Assembly (NCBI GenBank): GCA_028564675.1
Contig: JAOVVO010000209.1
Span: forward strand, 1-64,000
Reading direction: 5' to 3'
From: Onchocerca lupi
Lineage: Eukaryota > Nematoda > Chromadorea > Rhabditida > Onchocercidae
Length of the DNA stretch: 64,000 nt
The position numbers were made by a program, and so were the translations under genes. The notes beneath the pieces were generated by a model. The model was not told the DNA's origin. It ran no database searches and saw nothing but the letters and a program-made list of their open reading frames with translations. Below, piece after piece: positions 26,207 to 39,472 of this stretch (positions within the stretch are counted from its first letter, which is position 1; every line of letters starts with the position of its first letter).

Positions 26207-29096
26207 AACCGATTGCCATATAATATGACCACGATTTAATTGAGAAATTTGTAGAAAGGATGCATACAAGTGCATAATCGATACTCTGGATCGTTTAATG
26301 AATGATCAAAAAGCTGCGGGTACATTAGATCTACTTAATCCAGCGAAAGATCTTATAATCCGCAAAGTTCTGGAGTCGAAAGACGAACTTGCAAATGTAG
26401 CCATTTTTAAATGGCTTCTAGACAACGATTTTAGCAGCGTTGTTTTACAGGTCAGTCGTTCACTTTGCTTTTTCAACTGTCAGTGTTCCGTGGCGCTTCA
26501 GTTTGTAGCAAAAAGTGGTTGAGGAAAATGTATTTCGAAGGTACATAAGTTATTTCGGTAAAATTAGCAGAAGTTATTTATAAGGTTTGCATTCATTTCA
26601 GAGTAAATCTCCATTCCTAGAAGCATTCCTTCATCGTTGTGTTGAAGAAGGTGGTTCAAGTCGTTACTTAGATCTTTTGTGGCGATTTCATGAGCGCAAC
26701 GGTGATCATGTGAAAGCAGCTAGCCTTTTGTTCCAACTTGCGCAACGCGAAACGTATGTTTTCCGTATTGTGCAATTTTATAATACCGTTTTGACAATTT
26801 CACGATTTTTCTTCTTGTTTCAAGGGATGCATTCGACATTCAGCGTCGTGTTGCATATTTGTCACAAGCAGCAATGTGTATTCAGTCAGCAGGTCCGCAG
26901 GTTGATGGAGATGCCGACTTACATGATCTGGTTTTAGAAATACGTGATAAGCTTGATGTTGCTCAAATTCAGCTTGCTGCAAGGTCAGTTAGATCTATAT
27001 TTTTTCATCGCATATTTTATTGTCATATATAATTTTATCCTCAATTAGAATTCCTTTTCTTTTTTGTTGCTACTGGCTTCACTTTTCCTACCTCCCATTC
27101 GTCTTCTTGTCTTCGGATTAAGAGGGGAAAAAAATACTGCATTTTCAATCTTACTTAAATGAGAAAAATAAAGTTTATTGTCTCAGGTCCTTCCATCTGT
27201 CTTACACTAGTCGACAGCACTGAAGGCGATCCTCAATTTTATAATTTTTTGTTTTTTTAATCTCCTCCATGTATCAGCTCCACTCGTTATAAAAAATAGC
27301 ATTTATTGGTGATTAATTTGGAAACAAAAATTAGGGATTTGGTACAATCAATGCCGCAGACTCGTGAAGCGATCACAGCCAAAAATAATCTTGAAAAGCA
27401 ATTGTATACGGTACAGGAACTTTTCGAAGAATTTGCCGTTCCGTTGGACTTACCAGATATCAAACTTGCTCTTTGTTTTTGTTCATCAACTTATGATGAA
27501 AATGCTATCGAAGATTTCTATACAGAAATAATTGATAGAGGTTATTTTTTAAAATCCTAAAATTTGTCAAATTATTTTTTAAATATAGATCTTAATGTGT
27601 ATGCAGTTTTTCGTCTCATTTTTGCAAATTTAATAAAATTTTGGAAGCAGGAAGAAGAAAAAGAGAAGTAGATATTCGTCTTCTGTGGCCATTATTTTGA
27701 TTTTCTTTTTATGGTGTATTAGGAATGTGTGTGTGTGTGATATTGGTTGTAATTACTAAACAAGTTCCATAAATTGGTTTGAAATTACCGATTATGTTTG
27801 ACTGATGATGTTGTTTTACAGAGTTGTTCTCATCTGAAGGTGAATCGCGTGAAGTGCGTATTCAGCGTCTAGGTACACGAATAGCTAGTTTATCAAAGAA
27901 GTATTCGCTGGTACCAAAATATTATCCTCTCGGTAGGTTTTTGATGGTCTTAATGCTAGATCAGAAACTTCGTTCCTCCACTCAACATGATTTTCAAAAA
28001 CAATGGGATTGTAGGATATTTTGGAATAAGAGAAGTATGTAACCGAGGTTAAAAGGCTGAAACAAATAATTTAGCTGACTTTCTACTTGCGAGAAGATAT
28101 GGAGTATAATTTTCCTTCTTATCTCTTTATCATTATTATTAATTAAGACTTGGTAGACGACATGTACCGAAAATAGAACAGATTTTTGGTACTCTTGTCG
28201 GCACTTATTTTTCACTTTTTGACATATTTTTTAATTGTGCATCTGTAAAAAATTTTTAATTCATGTTGCTTGCCAGAAATATTTGCAAAGAATTGGAATA
28301 AAATGATATGCTTGTATTTATTATCTTTTTAGAAATGATACTGTCGAAATTGTTGAACAGAGGAATGCGTGAAGGCTTCTCACCTTCGTTTTTTCATTTC
28401 ATTGGGACAAGAATCGATGCACCACTAAATGTTATGATTGATACATTGTCAAATATGTTTAGGTAAAATAAGTTTTATGTCTAGTTTTTAGTTTGGTCGG
28501 TTATGATTCTAATTTAAGTATGATAATTTAAACCTATAGATAAAGTGCTATATTTTTGATTCCAGACATTAAACTGTTTGCAGGAGAGATCCCTTTTATC
28601 AGAAGAATAATACAGCTTCTCATTACTTAATGCGATCAGCATTACATGTCATAACGAAGTTTGTGGAAAATCCCTCTTATATTTATCAGCAAAGGTAAGA
28701 TTTATTGATATCACTTCCGCATTATATCGTTCTGTCTGAGAAGTGGCTAGAATATTTTGTTAAAAGATACAAGAATAGCATAGCAGGAAAATTAATCAAA
28801 CAAAGTCAGATGAATAAATTCTAATTAAAATCTACTGCAACTGTTTGAAGTATCTAGCAGATAGTTATCGATGATTTTTATATAAAATATATTTTGCAGT
28901 TATTTCAGAATTTCATTTATTGAAATATTATAATAATTGATATTTTTCTTGCAGTAGGACAGCACTGGCTAGCAAATGCTTAGATTTAATAGCAGCATTT
29001 TTGATAAATCTCTCGCAGGCACAATCCACTGTTTCTGACCAGAAAAAACTCGCCGAAACGTTCAAATCTTTGCAAAACATGTTAGAAAATATGTAG
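17740..29096 (+). CDS. npp-8: Nuclear pore complex protein Nup155 (NPP-8)
   Basis: Thirty-one exons total 3960 nt (1319 aa, phases consistent): 17740-17869, 17979-18101, 18256-18352, 18758-18839, 19495-19653, 19922-20020, 20242-20341, 20594-20736, 20981-21082, 21327-21431, 21608-21722, 22026-22126, 22423-22446, 22619-22693, 22930-23106, 23260-23404, 23672-23796, 23920-24021, 24132-24282, 24411-24601, 24897-25028, 25357-25495, 25985-26120, 26255-26450, 26602-26753, 26825-26983, 27335-27540, 27822-27932, 28333-28462, 28584-28694 and 28955-29096. It is an inner-ring scaffold nucleoporin with an N-terminal beta-propeller and a C-terminal alpha-solenoid. Family landmarks: AYFDGIPNTITKVAIAKPKA, HFSRIVGNLW, LWKILCEHQF, RYLDLLWRFHERN, RRDPFYQK and the terminal ETFKSLQNML. 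The start at 17740 follows a TACTAG acceptor; an in-frame ATG at 17701 is the alternative. The 24-nt exon 13 boundary is the least certain join. Confidence 0.95.
22423..22446 (+). other. 24-nt microexon of Nup155 (tentative)
   Basis: Encodes TQLRLRSL between a TTTCAG acceptor and a GTAATG donor and keeps phase 0 with both neighbours. The open frame continues past the donor for about 40 bases, so a longer version ending at an in-phase GTGTCC is possible. Confidence 0.5.
26162..26205. repeat. T44 homopolymer in a Nup155 intron
   Basis: An uninterrupted 44-nt T tract, the longest homopolymer in the window, inside the intron 26121-26254. It is followed by a near-repeat of the sequence that precedes it (GATTGCCATATAATATGACCA against GGTTGCCGTATAGTATGACCA). 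Confidence 0.95.
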
Positions 29097-32000
29097 CTTT
29101 GCCGGTGATCTTTTTCCTTCAGTTGCGGTTGTTCATTGTTAGTTAGTTTTTTTTTTTCTTTTTTTGTGCTCAGCTCTGATAAGATTATTTGAAATATTTG
29201 AGCTAAGCATAAATAATGTGTATTATCGCAGTATGAGATTGCGCAGTTTTTCTTCGTATTCTGCTCTTCTTAAGCAGGACAGGGTGACAGGTAGACGGAG
29301 GAAGGGGATTTCCAATGTTCAAGAGGGATTCACTCTGCAGACTGTTTTATGTTGATTGAGAAAAAGTCAGTAGAAAGGTTGAGATTGTCGAAAATTATGT
29401 TTAGATTTCTAATCGGTGTGTCTTCCCGGGTTTTATTTTAATGCAAGACTTCATGTAATATTTTGATCGATTTGTAAATATCAAAAAATAATCCATGTAA
29501 GTCTTTATAAATGCAAAGATTTCACGAAATTCTAATTTCTTTGGATTTGGTCAGCTTTAGAAGGAAAACTTGTTTTTTTTGAATTAACTGGTGTGATCAA
29601 AAAATTCAGAAAATTTCTTCCTTTTTTTTTTTTGAAATATTAATAGATTTATGAACTCTTGCATTATATTGACTGCTAAGTTGCTGGCTGATTCAAGTTT
29701 TTTAACTTAAACCGTGTAACGTAGAGATTTTTTTGCAATCTTTCGATGGCTTTTTCAATGGTACCTTCTGTGCTTAGTATCTTGTTTCAATGCATCTACA
29801 GAAATGTGCTAGATTAAGAAACAATTGTCTAATTCTTTGGGATTATAAGATATGAAAACGTTAGATGAAATCTGAAATTCTAAGCGGTATAAATGGACGC
29901 CTTAGATGACTGATCTCTAGTAATTGAATTTTGTTATTGTTGATTTATTACTGTTACGTATTTTTTGACAAATTTTTAGGAAAAGTTTTGATTATATCTG
30001 TTAACTTGAATGCGAAACTGTCATCATTTATGTTTACAAGATAAAATATTGTTGGATTTGTTTTATGTACCAGTATTTTTGTTGTTTTTTCTGTCATAGT
30101 CGCCGTTTCGAATATGTATATCAGTGATTTTTTAAGAGAACTCTCTTTGGCACTTATGTTGTACTTATTTGCACAAATAAAGTTTTACCCTGTTTAAGAT
30201 TTGATTTTGCATTAGATTTTTCGAATCCTCAGTGAACAAAGATGAGAAAAAGCGTTAGATTTAGTCTGACGATGGACAGGAGAAAGGAAATGCAGTATAG
30301 GAATTTGAATGTGAGATTTGGATTCAAAAATTCATCAACAGAATAGAAATGAGCTTGCATTTGCGTATTTGCATCTCAACTGGCGGTGAATGTTCAACAG
30401 GGTGGACATAAGAAATTTTGTCCGTAATTTGTTCATCTCGAAAGTTTTGATTTGTCGTTAAGATGATTTAATATGCAATTAGATAATTGAGCAAATTCCA
30501 ATAATTCATCCACGAATTACCGATTGGGTGACAGGATTTGAATGTTGTATCTACTTGTATTGAACTTTTCTTGTTGCTAATGACAATTATCAACTAGTAA
30601 ACAGTTGTTGAATGGGCATCATTCATGTTATATTGCCAGGTAGGTACAATGGTCACTACAAAAGATAGAAGTGATGGAAGAGAGGTCACTGCAGGAAGTA
30701 GTGGGTTGTCTTTCTGCAATAATTCAACAAATTAATATATGTAGTATTTCCATGTACTAAGAAAGGAAGAGAAAAAAGACGGATAAGTATATTTTGTTCA
30801 TTTTGAAGTTTTTTCGTTTCAGTCCTCTTCTTTTTGCCTCTGTTAAATTTTTGTGTTTTCACATTATTTCATTAGCAATGTTTATTGCATCATTTTTTGC
30901 ATCTTTTCCATCATAAAATTTCATGAAGTCGAATTTATGAAATTTTCTTATTTCAAAATGATATAGTTTGGAGAGTAAGAAAACAAGAAATGGATGTTCA
31001 TGATGAAAGTTCAATCTGGTTGACCTTGGAAATAAGAATTATTAAATGATTTAAATCGGACGATATTTATAAATTTAAATCATTTATCCAATTTTATCAT
31101 TAGGAACAATGGAAGAGGATGAGAAGCAAAAAAAAAAATATTTTTTTCTAAATTTTTTTGTTAGATGCATTTTGCATTTTTTAAAATTGACGTTAGATTT
31201 TTTAAATGAAAGTATCAAATATGACAAAATAATATGCCTTAATAACACAGTATATCTATTTCTTCATTCATAAAGATTCATGAAAAGAAAAAAAAAGATT
31301 AATTCGATTTAATAATTAACTAAAAGGAAACAACTTAATGAATTTTATGCTTGTTGAGTTTTGTGATTTTTATCATAAAACTTTTTTTTTCCAATTTTTT
31401 GAATCTACAAAAATATTTTCTTTCTTCAAATAATAACATATCGCTATGAAATGGCAATAGTTTTTGTATTGACCGATTATGATCAGTTGAATCAAACCGT
31501 CTGATAGCAGGTGGATTAAATTGGATGTTTGTGCCAATTAGTATTGCAAGTTTAATTAAAAAAGTTAATGACAGGTTGTATTTGGAAATGATCGAAAATA
31601 TTACGAAAAAAAAACTTTGCACTGGAAGGATTTATTTTGCAGATTCTGAACTATTGTTAAATTTGTTTTTTTTTGAAGTTTACACAAATTTTAAATAATT
31701 GATTTGTTGTAACTGACTGATTTAAAAATTTTGAAATATTGTTCCAAAAAGAATGATTTAAAAGGGATCAACTGACAGTAAATGAAATTAACACATTTCT
31801 GGCAATGACTAATTTTGTAAAATTAATCACTGAAAATTTTTCATGTTCGATGATTTTTTACCCTTTTTGTTTGCAAAAAAAAAAAAAAAAAAAAAAAGAA
31901 ACGATTATACATTTTATTTTGATATTTGTTACAACTACGAAGCTACCTTACTTTGAAATATGCTAAAATGATCATTTTATTCCTTCGTAATTGTGATTTT

Positions 32001-32879
32001 TAGAATGCAAATTCGTTGTTTGCCTTTTTAATATTCAAACATACTATTGGCTTTTATCAAGCACGGAAAATAATGTTATGCATTAGGCAACTTAAACAAT
32101 CAGCAGATTTGAATCATTGATAGATAATCTTTTGGAGATTAAATAAAATATTAGAGAACTTAATCTTTGATTTCTTAAACTATTAATTTAAGATTTATCC
32201 AGCCAGAAAGATTCTACTAATTCATATTGAAATACATTCATACTATCGTCCAGAACTGTGTATCATATGGCACACTTAATATTTAAGATTGCATAAAGGT
32301 AATCTGAAAAGAAATAACATTAATATTTATGCCATCCCAATTTCTCCTTTATCTTAAAAAAAAAAAAAAAAAAAAAGATTGCTAATTTCGAAAGTTTAAG
32401 AAAAATTTGCACAATACTCTCTGTCGAGACAATCAAACTAGAAAAACAGTTCAACAAAACTAATCGATTTCGAAAATAATCGCAAGAAAGAAAAAAGAAA
32501 AGAAATTGCGAATGATTTCATTCCGTGTTCTTCTTATTTTGTCTTTGATATTTGCTCCTTTGTCTTTTTTCTTTTTTACTGATAATTTATTGCTTACTGT
32601 TTTTTAAAAAATAATTTTAAAGAAGAAATACTTTTGAAGAAGAAACAGTTTCAAAGATTTATTGCTTCCTGTTTCTTCAAGAAATAATTTTAAAAAAAAA
32701 GTAGAAGATTCATCATGTTATTTTTTCCTCCTCAGTTCAAAATGGGACATAAAATAATGAAAGCAACTTGAAATATCAGCGACCTTACGAATATTTATTA
32801 AATGTATGTATTTGATTCAGAAACTAATAAGAAACGTGACAGTGCATTGATGAAGTAAATTTTGCAAAAGAGCGAGAGT
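29097..32879. other. Nup155 3' UTR and intergenic DNA
   Basis: The first 1.1 kb is probably 3' UTR, ending near an AATAAA at 30176. Beyond it the sequence is AT-rich, with poly(A) runs at about 31876 and 32355, and no coding segment I can support. One minus-strand open frame (31335-31622) has no domain or splice context. Confidence 0.5.
30176..30181 (+). terminator. Candidate poly(A) signal of Nup155
   Basis: AATAAA after a T-rich 1.08-kb tail. It is the first clear canonical hexamer I saw downstream of the Nup155 stop. Confidence 0.4.
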
Positions 32880-33670
32880 CTTGAAAATGAAGAGTACAAT
32901 GATCGGTCATTGAAAGTTGACGATGACCAATCGAAAGCAATCGTCAAAGATATCTTCCGAAGCGAGAATTCAAACTTGCACCATTGTTTCGCAGTTCGAC
33001 AGACATTTTAAATTTATTTAAAATTGCAAATGGAAATAAATTCGATAAGTTTAATGTCCAAAAGCTAATAAATAGTCAAAAAAATCATCATCCTCTTGAA
33101 GTGTCGTTTGCTCTTATCGTACCTAGTAGCATCGACAGGTCATTTCTTGGTTGGATTGTGACGTAGACGAAAAATGAATTGTATAAGATAATCGGTGAAA
33201 AGAAGAAGCCTTAAAATCAAACTTGCACTAAAAGAGGTCACGGTCACTTGTTTGATAATTGATCTCCGCGATATGATTCATTTAAAGCTTTCTGGATTCA
33301 ATCGAAATCATCACTCTCGGAAGTATGCCAAACATATCGATTAAATGCATCGAAAATTGTAATGCCTATATCCAGCCGGCATTGTTCAATAACAAAAAGT
33401 ACCCAATTCTTCTGACGACAATGCTCGATTCCGCATCGGACAATGAACGCTTCAAAAGATTGAACGAAATGATCCACGGAATTTTATCTCATCCTCATTT
33501 ATCTGATCTCTCATCGATCGATTATCATTTCGACAACTTTTTGCGAAGAAGACATTTCTAAAATCAGCGACATGCGCAAGATGCCTTTAAGAGTTGTTTC
33601 TATTTTGACTGATAAAAATATGCTTAAGCCAATTTGTATTGATTTGAAATTCACGGTTCGAAAATGTTAT
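32880..33670 (+). mobile_element. Decayed mariner transposase relic
   Basis: Fragments of a mariner-family transposase appear in order but in changing frames. There is a helix-turn-helix linker piece (SLKVDDDQSKAIVKDIF, about 32910-32962), a block near the first catalytic Asp (FLGWIVT then DEKWIVYD across a frameshift, about 33145-33180), and a central MHRKL-stop-CLYPA piece (about 33340). The C-terminal block SHPHLSDLSSIDYHFDNFL (about 33490-33545) matches the family's HPPYSPDLxPxDYH signature carrying the last catalytic Asp, and a tail reads NQRHAQDAFKS. There are several stops and frameshifts, so the element is dead. I did not identify terminal inverted repeats, so the true ends are unknown. 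Confidence 0.85.
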
Positions 33671-34096
33671 TTCTTTCGTATCACTTTAGTAATTTAACAA
33701 ATTACTCGAAACATCTTGAGTGGAAAAAAAAAATGAAAGTATTTTGTTTAGTGAAAGTATCAATTTAGTATTTTGACGAATTACTTTTAACGTCTCAGGG
33801 GAAAAAGACATATAAATATTCGCACCACTTGAGTAATTTAATAAAATCTGAGGTGGGAAGAATGTTATGTATGTTTGATACATTATTCCATCCAAAATAA
33901 CTATTTTTCCATCGTCTCTTCCTTTTTTTTTTTTTTTTTAAATCTGAAATAATTGTGTGGAGAATAAGAGAGTGAATGAATTTGCATAAAAATTTGCATC
34001 TTTTAGAAATTTTATTTTCGTCATGTACAATTTGTGATATTCTTAGAAGCAGTATTATTAATAAATATATCATAAAATATTGGTCTTTCTAGATTC
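33671..34096. other. Intergenic, upstream of the PAQR gene
   Basis: Short AT-rich stretch between the mariner relic and the PAQR start codon, with an 18-nt T tract. No gene is seen. The element may have contributed sequence to the 5' region of the gene. Confidence 0.5.
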
Positions 34097-37000
34097 ATGA
34101 CTGGTACTTCTACTGACAAATGCATTCCGAATAACTGCAAGTTGTTACGGAAGACTGATTTGGAACCTTGTTTCTGGATAAACGAACATGTTCATACTGG
34201 TTATCGACCACCGCACTTATCAACAATGCAATACGTGAAATGGTTAAAACGATAATCAGATAATTCTATTTTAGGATATACTTTTGTAACAATGATGATT
34301 GGTTAATTTAAAACTGATTTAAACAGATTTTGATTTTTCTCTTAGATTGTCCAAAACCCTTCAAATTTTGATTAATTATTATGAAAATATCAATTATGAC
34401 TTCTAATCGAATGATTATATGAAGCGAATTTTGATTGATGATAAATAGATTTATAGGAGTAAGAAATGAAGCTATCCTCAAAGAAAATTTGTAATTTGAA
34501 TTATATTATTGTTCAATTTTAAAAAATCGCCATCATAGCAGTCATTAATATAACATTGACAATTATTGCCTTCAATCAACAAATCACTGTTATTCAACGA
34601 AGCAATGTTAAATTTATAAAATTTAAAATATTTTAATATCAAATTTTCAGGATGTTTCAATGGAATAATGAAACAATCAATATATGGACTCATTTGATCG
34701 GTTTCTTCTATTTCACTTGGCGTCAATATATAGCAAATGTTCACATTTTACCTGCAACAAATGCTAATCCAACGGATTATATTATCACTTCTGCATGCTT
34801 GCTTGGTTTACAGGTAACCTTCTCCTCTGTTTTGAAATAATTTTTAATTTTCAAAATTTTCAAATTATTTCGTAAGTAAACTGGTTAAAACGATCAAATT
34901 TGATAAACAAGGAAGAGTTGTGAGAATTAATTATAACAGAGTGGATGAGGTTAGAAATGGATGGAAACACCACTTTAACCGGAAAAATTATTGGATGATA
35001 TTAATGACAGACAACGAATGATTTCTTCATTTCAATTTGTTAAGTAAAACCACAATTAATCAACGAAGTTGTAAACATTTCAATTAATTGATTAAAAAAA
35101 AGAAACATCCGTGTTTAAACAGACGAAATTTGTGCGAAAAATTTTAAAAAAATTTAAAGGAAAATTTTGACAAGAATGGTATTCAATGATGATGGAGTTA
35201 AAAATTTTTTAAATTTAAAAAAAGAAATTGTAAGTTTGTGAAAAGATGTTTCAAATCAAATAGTTATATTTCAAATCACAATCTTCAGTTTGTTTAGAAT
35301 TAAATAAAGAATTTTAAACACATACATGTGCCAAATAAACAGAACATTAACTGCAATTTTAGTAGAAAATTACTTTTACGCAAGAAACTGAGCAAAAAAA
35401 AAAAAAAAAAAAAAAAACAAAAGCAGAAAGAAAGAAGAAAAGTAAATAAAAATTTACTAATAATCTGTTATCACTAAAAATAATATTATTGCTTGCAAAA
35501 AAATATATGAAATCTTAAAGCTTTTACAGCGTCCCAGATTGTTTCCTGGTGCTCAAGAATCTCTTGATATATCTTGAGATCTTCTGGATGAATTGGATCA
35601 ACTCATTTGAATGTCCAATCATTTTATTTCAATTTCTGGAATAAAAATTCCAGTAATTTTCAAAACTTTCGCATACACTTTAGATCTTCATACATTTTCC
35701 GTAATTTATATTAACAAAACTTGTTGAATCCTTCAGATATGCATGCTTTTATCGACATTTTATCATATCTTCGGTGCCATAAATGCTGAACAACGACGTA
35801 TATTATTACGGTTGGATATCTTTGGCATATCAGCAGGACTAATTAGCATCTATTTAATGGGTATTTATACTGCATTTCTATGTTTTGAGGTTTGTTTCTC
35901 CAGAAATTTCGTTTCGAAGTAATTTTCGTGCTAATTGCAATCAATTATAGAAAGCTAAAATAGTGCAAAAAAGTGTTTTTTTTTAGGAAAATTTACAATA
36001 AATCGTTATTCTCTTTACATATCGCGAAAAAAATTAAAGTTTCTATTGATGAAAGAAATTTAATACTAATGCATTTTTTTAGATAGGAAAATGTACTAAA
36101 ATATCTTTTTGTTTTGTTTATTATTGCTATCAGTTTTTTTTTTTTTTTTTTTTTAGTTGTATATTATATATATATATGATATTGAAAAAGTTTAACTATG
36201 TTATCATAAATCTATGAAGGAATTTTGTTTGAAATTAAGAGAAAATCTTTGTGTTTTGAATTTGAAACTGATGAAACTGTGCAAATGAGCTTATTTGATT
36301 TGATTAGCCTAATCATTCAAGTTTGTGTAGCTAAAAAAGAAACCTGTATGGAAATTTTACAGTTTCATGAAATATTAATTCTAAAACTTGCCGAAAGTAA
36401 ACATATTTTATTTACTTTCGCAATAATTATACGTTTAAAAAACAAAAACTAAATCATGTCTTTGCATATCGAATGATACTGTATAAAATATAAAGCGTAG
36501 AAAATTTTCTGATAATTTTATTCCTTTTCATATATCTAATTATATTAGTAAATCATTTTCAATAGTTCCAAATCGAAAAATCTTTAAGAAAATAAATCTA
36601 TAAAAATAATTTGTTTCTTTTTAAGAAATTTTTTCTGTCTTTTGATTAAAATATTCTGCATATAATAATATATAATTATCTGTTTATTAATACGATTATC
36701 TATATATGCATACTAATTTGGATAATTACATATACCAGTAAATAGTTTCACATACAGAATTTTATCAACGTTTATGACAAACTTGAGTTAATTTCGAATG
36801 AAAATAACGATTTTATAATAACTAACTAATAAAACTGGTTTTTTAGCAATAAAATTTCACCAAACTGGTTTTGAAAATTCGATGTAAACAACTGCATTGC
36901 ACGATTTAGAAAACATGTTATCAAGCTATTAATAAATAATATCTCAAAAAAATATACATAAGAATAATACTGAAAACATAAAATTAAATAGTATTATAAA

Positions 37001-38383
37001 AAGTACACATAGAATGATAAATATTTGATTTAATGTTTGCAATTAATCGCTTAAAATGGTGATGACGTTTGGAGTTAAACAGAATTTTTCCGCTTTCTCG
37101 ATGTTTGACATTATTTGGTGATAAGTTCGAGTAATAATATATCTATAATATGTGACAAAAAATAACTTTTTGAAAAATAACTTAAAAAAGTTTTCATTTT
37201 TTAAAAAATCAAAGTAACAATCATCGATCATTCGTTTCATTTTATATTTATTGCTGTTTCTTTGTCAAATGTAACATACTTAATATTGATAGTGATTAAT
37301 ATTATGGTATGATAAGCGTTAAAACGACTAATTATATTGCAATGATTTGAATTTAAACATTTTTTTTTTTCTTCCATTATTTATAGGAGTGGCAAAATCA
37401 TTACTTCGCTTTTTTATTTGGAATATCATTGGTGGCAGTATATTTACCAATAAGTAATAATACGAGTAAAGTTGTATTATTCGGTTCTCAATTCAAATGT
37501 ACTCATTTAATTTATCTGACTATTGTAACATTAAGTTTTGGACCAGCAATTCATTGGATTTTTCTACATGGTGGCATTAGCAGTGAACATGTCGTGGTAA
37601 GTGATAATCATTGATATTACCAACTAAAATTTTTTTCTTTTAATAGTAATTCGATAAAAACAAATTCGTGATAAAGTAATAAAAGATAAGGTGATAAGTT
37701 TTTCTTTATTGTAGTTATTTTATCATATTAGCTTTTTATTAACTACATAAGATTATGCGAAGGGACAAATTAATTTTTAAAAAGTTGGAGAGCAATGATT
37801 GATAAATTTACTAACTTTATTATTCTAATAAACATTTTTTCTTCAATGAACATAATGATTAAAAAAAAAAATTCTCGTGAAACAAATGATTATTTTTTTT
37901 TTTTTTTTTAGGAATGGTTACCAAACCTTTTTGTTTTGTACGGGACATCGGGAAGCGCATTTTTGTTTTATATTTCGATGTTCCCAGAAAGGCTGAAACC
38001 TGGTAATATCTTTTCTCAGTCAAAGTACCACTAACTGCCAAAAAATATTTCAAGAAACCTACGTATTGACACATCTGATGTGTAATTTGGCTAATCACTG
38101 TTAAATAAATGACCTGGATAATGTGATAATCTAAACGAATTTCAACCAAGTGATATAATTTTGCTGCCCATACTCCTCCGATTCATTATCATATTTCACT
38201 GATACCAAATTTTCAGGTGTCTTTGATTTGGTGGGATACAGTCATCAGTGGTGGCATTTATTAATTTTTATAGCAATGTGGTATTGGCAAAGTTCAATGC
38301 TTGATTATTTGGCAACTCATCGCTTGCACTCTAATTACTGCTTAATTTCTAATCAATTATCAAATATTACTTCTGCAACTTAA
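34097..38383 (+). CDS. paqr-3: PAQR3-type progestin/adipoQ receptor family protein
   Basis: Six exons in phase: 34097-34242, 34651-34813, 35737-35889, 37387-37596, 37912-38002 and 38217-38383 (309 aa; the vertebrate PAQR3 length is almost the same). Seven hydrophobic segments follow a cytosolic N-terminus. Family motifs are present: HTGYRPPHLS, WNNETINIWTHLIGFFYF, STFYH before helix 3, LDIFGISAG, HWIFLHGGI, FYISMFPER and SHQWWH near the last helix. The three histidines that bind zinc in adipoQ receptors are kept (in STFYH and both His of SHQWWH). Family role: an integral membrane protein; mammalian PAQR3 resides in the Golgi and tethers Raf, while other members have hydrolase-like folds. Function here is inferred by similarity only. 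Intron 3 (35890-37386) is unusually AT-rich. Confidence 0.93.
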
Positions 38384-39472
38384 GTTCACATTCAGATGAT
38401 CATTTTAATTATTTGTTAATAGAAACTTCTATTAATACTGTCTCTATATTGAATGTCATCTTGAAGTATGATAGATCGATCGATCTAATTAATCATTTGC
38501 TATAGTTCCAAAATTATATATTTATAGAGATATAGCTAATACTAATATAGCTAAAAATGAAAATTTAAATTTACAAATCACATCGACTTAATATCATTAC
38601 AACGATTAAATCATTCAATGCATTTGTGATATTCTTCCTCTAAATTTAGTTTCGGAATATTTCTTATTCAAGTTTGATTTATTGAAAAAGATAGCATTCA
38701 TTTAATTTTCCACTAACACAGTAAATTATTTGAACTATCTTACTTCAATTTCTTATTCTTACAATGCATCAAAGAAATCATTTTAATTTGATATAAATTT
38801 TTGATGCAATCATTTATTTTCTGCTTATCAGAATTTTGTAGTGTGCCTTCATATTTTGTGATATATTTTGTAATTAGTGAAATTTTTAAAATTCTTAACA
38901 ATGTAAACATTTTGTCACAAATTCGTCAATTTTTCTCTTTTTGCTTTGTATGGCAGAAATGCAACTGTTGCATTTTGCACTTTTGTGCATTGATTGCAGA
39001 AAAAGGCAATGGAATGAAAAATCTATTATACAAAATGCTATTAATTCCAACATTCTGTCAGTCATCTTTTCAGTGGCTTTCTTAAAATATAAATTTGCTG
39101 TCAAATAAAATTAACTTTGAAATAGTCTTCTTGTGACATGAAATTTAGCTTTTTAAATAATGCAGAATTGAGGATTGATGTAAAAATGCTGTAAAAATAT
39201 GGAAGAACGATTTGCAAGATAAAATTTTTCAGGATGATAAAGCTGTGTAAAAAAATTAAGAATTGTTAAGCATACTGTATGATACTTCAACTTTTATAAA
39301 ATATCGATAAAAAAATTTGCTGCGAAAATTGTTGTGAATTTAAAGTGTTATCATTTGCTTTAGTAACAACTGGAACAAGATATTTAAAATGAAGCATTTT
39401 CAAAACTTATGAGAGGATAATTTGAAAGGTTGAATTATTGGGATGACAAAATACATGGCAAAATATGAAACA
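38384..39472. other. Convergent intergenic region
   Basis: About 1.1 kb between two convergent genes, holding their 3' UTRs. A plus-strand open frame at 38801-39085 is Phe/Cys-rich without a domain. Nothing else is recognised. Confidence 0.5.

Noticed and set aside
32984..33561. Two open frames read as novel small genes
   Set aside because: Their sequences fit in order to mariner transposase pieces with frameshifts, so they belong to the relic.
38801..39085. Plus-strand 94-codon open frame between convergent genes
   Set aside because: Phe/Cys-rich, no splice sites or domain. It lies in the 3' UTR zone of the PAQR gene.
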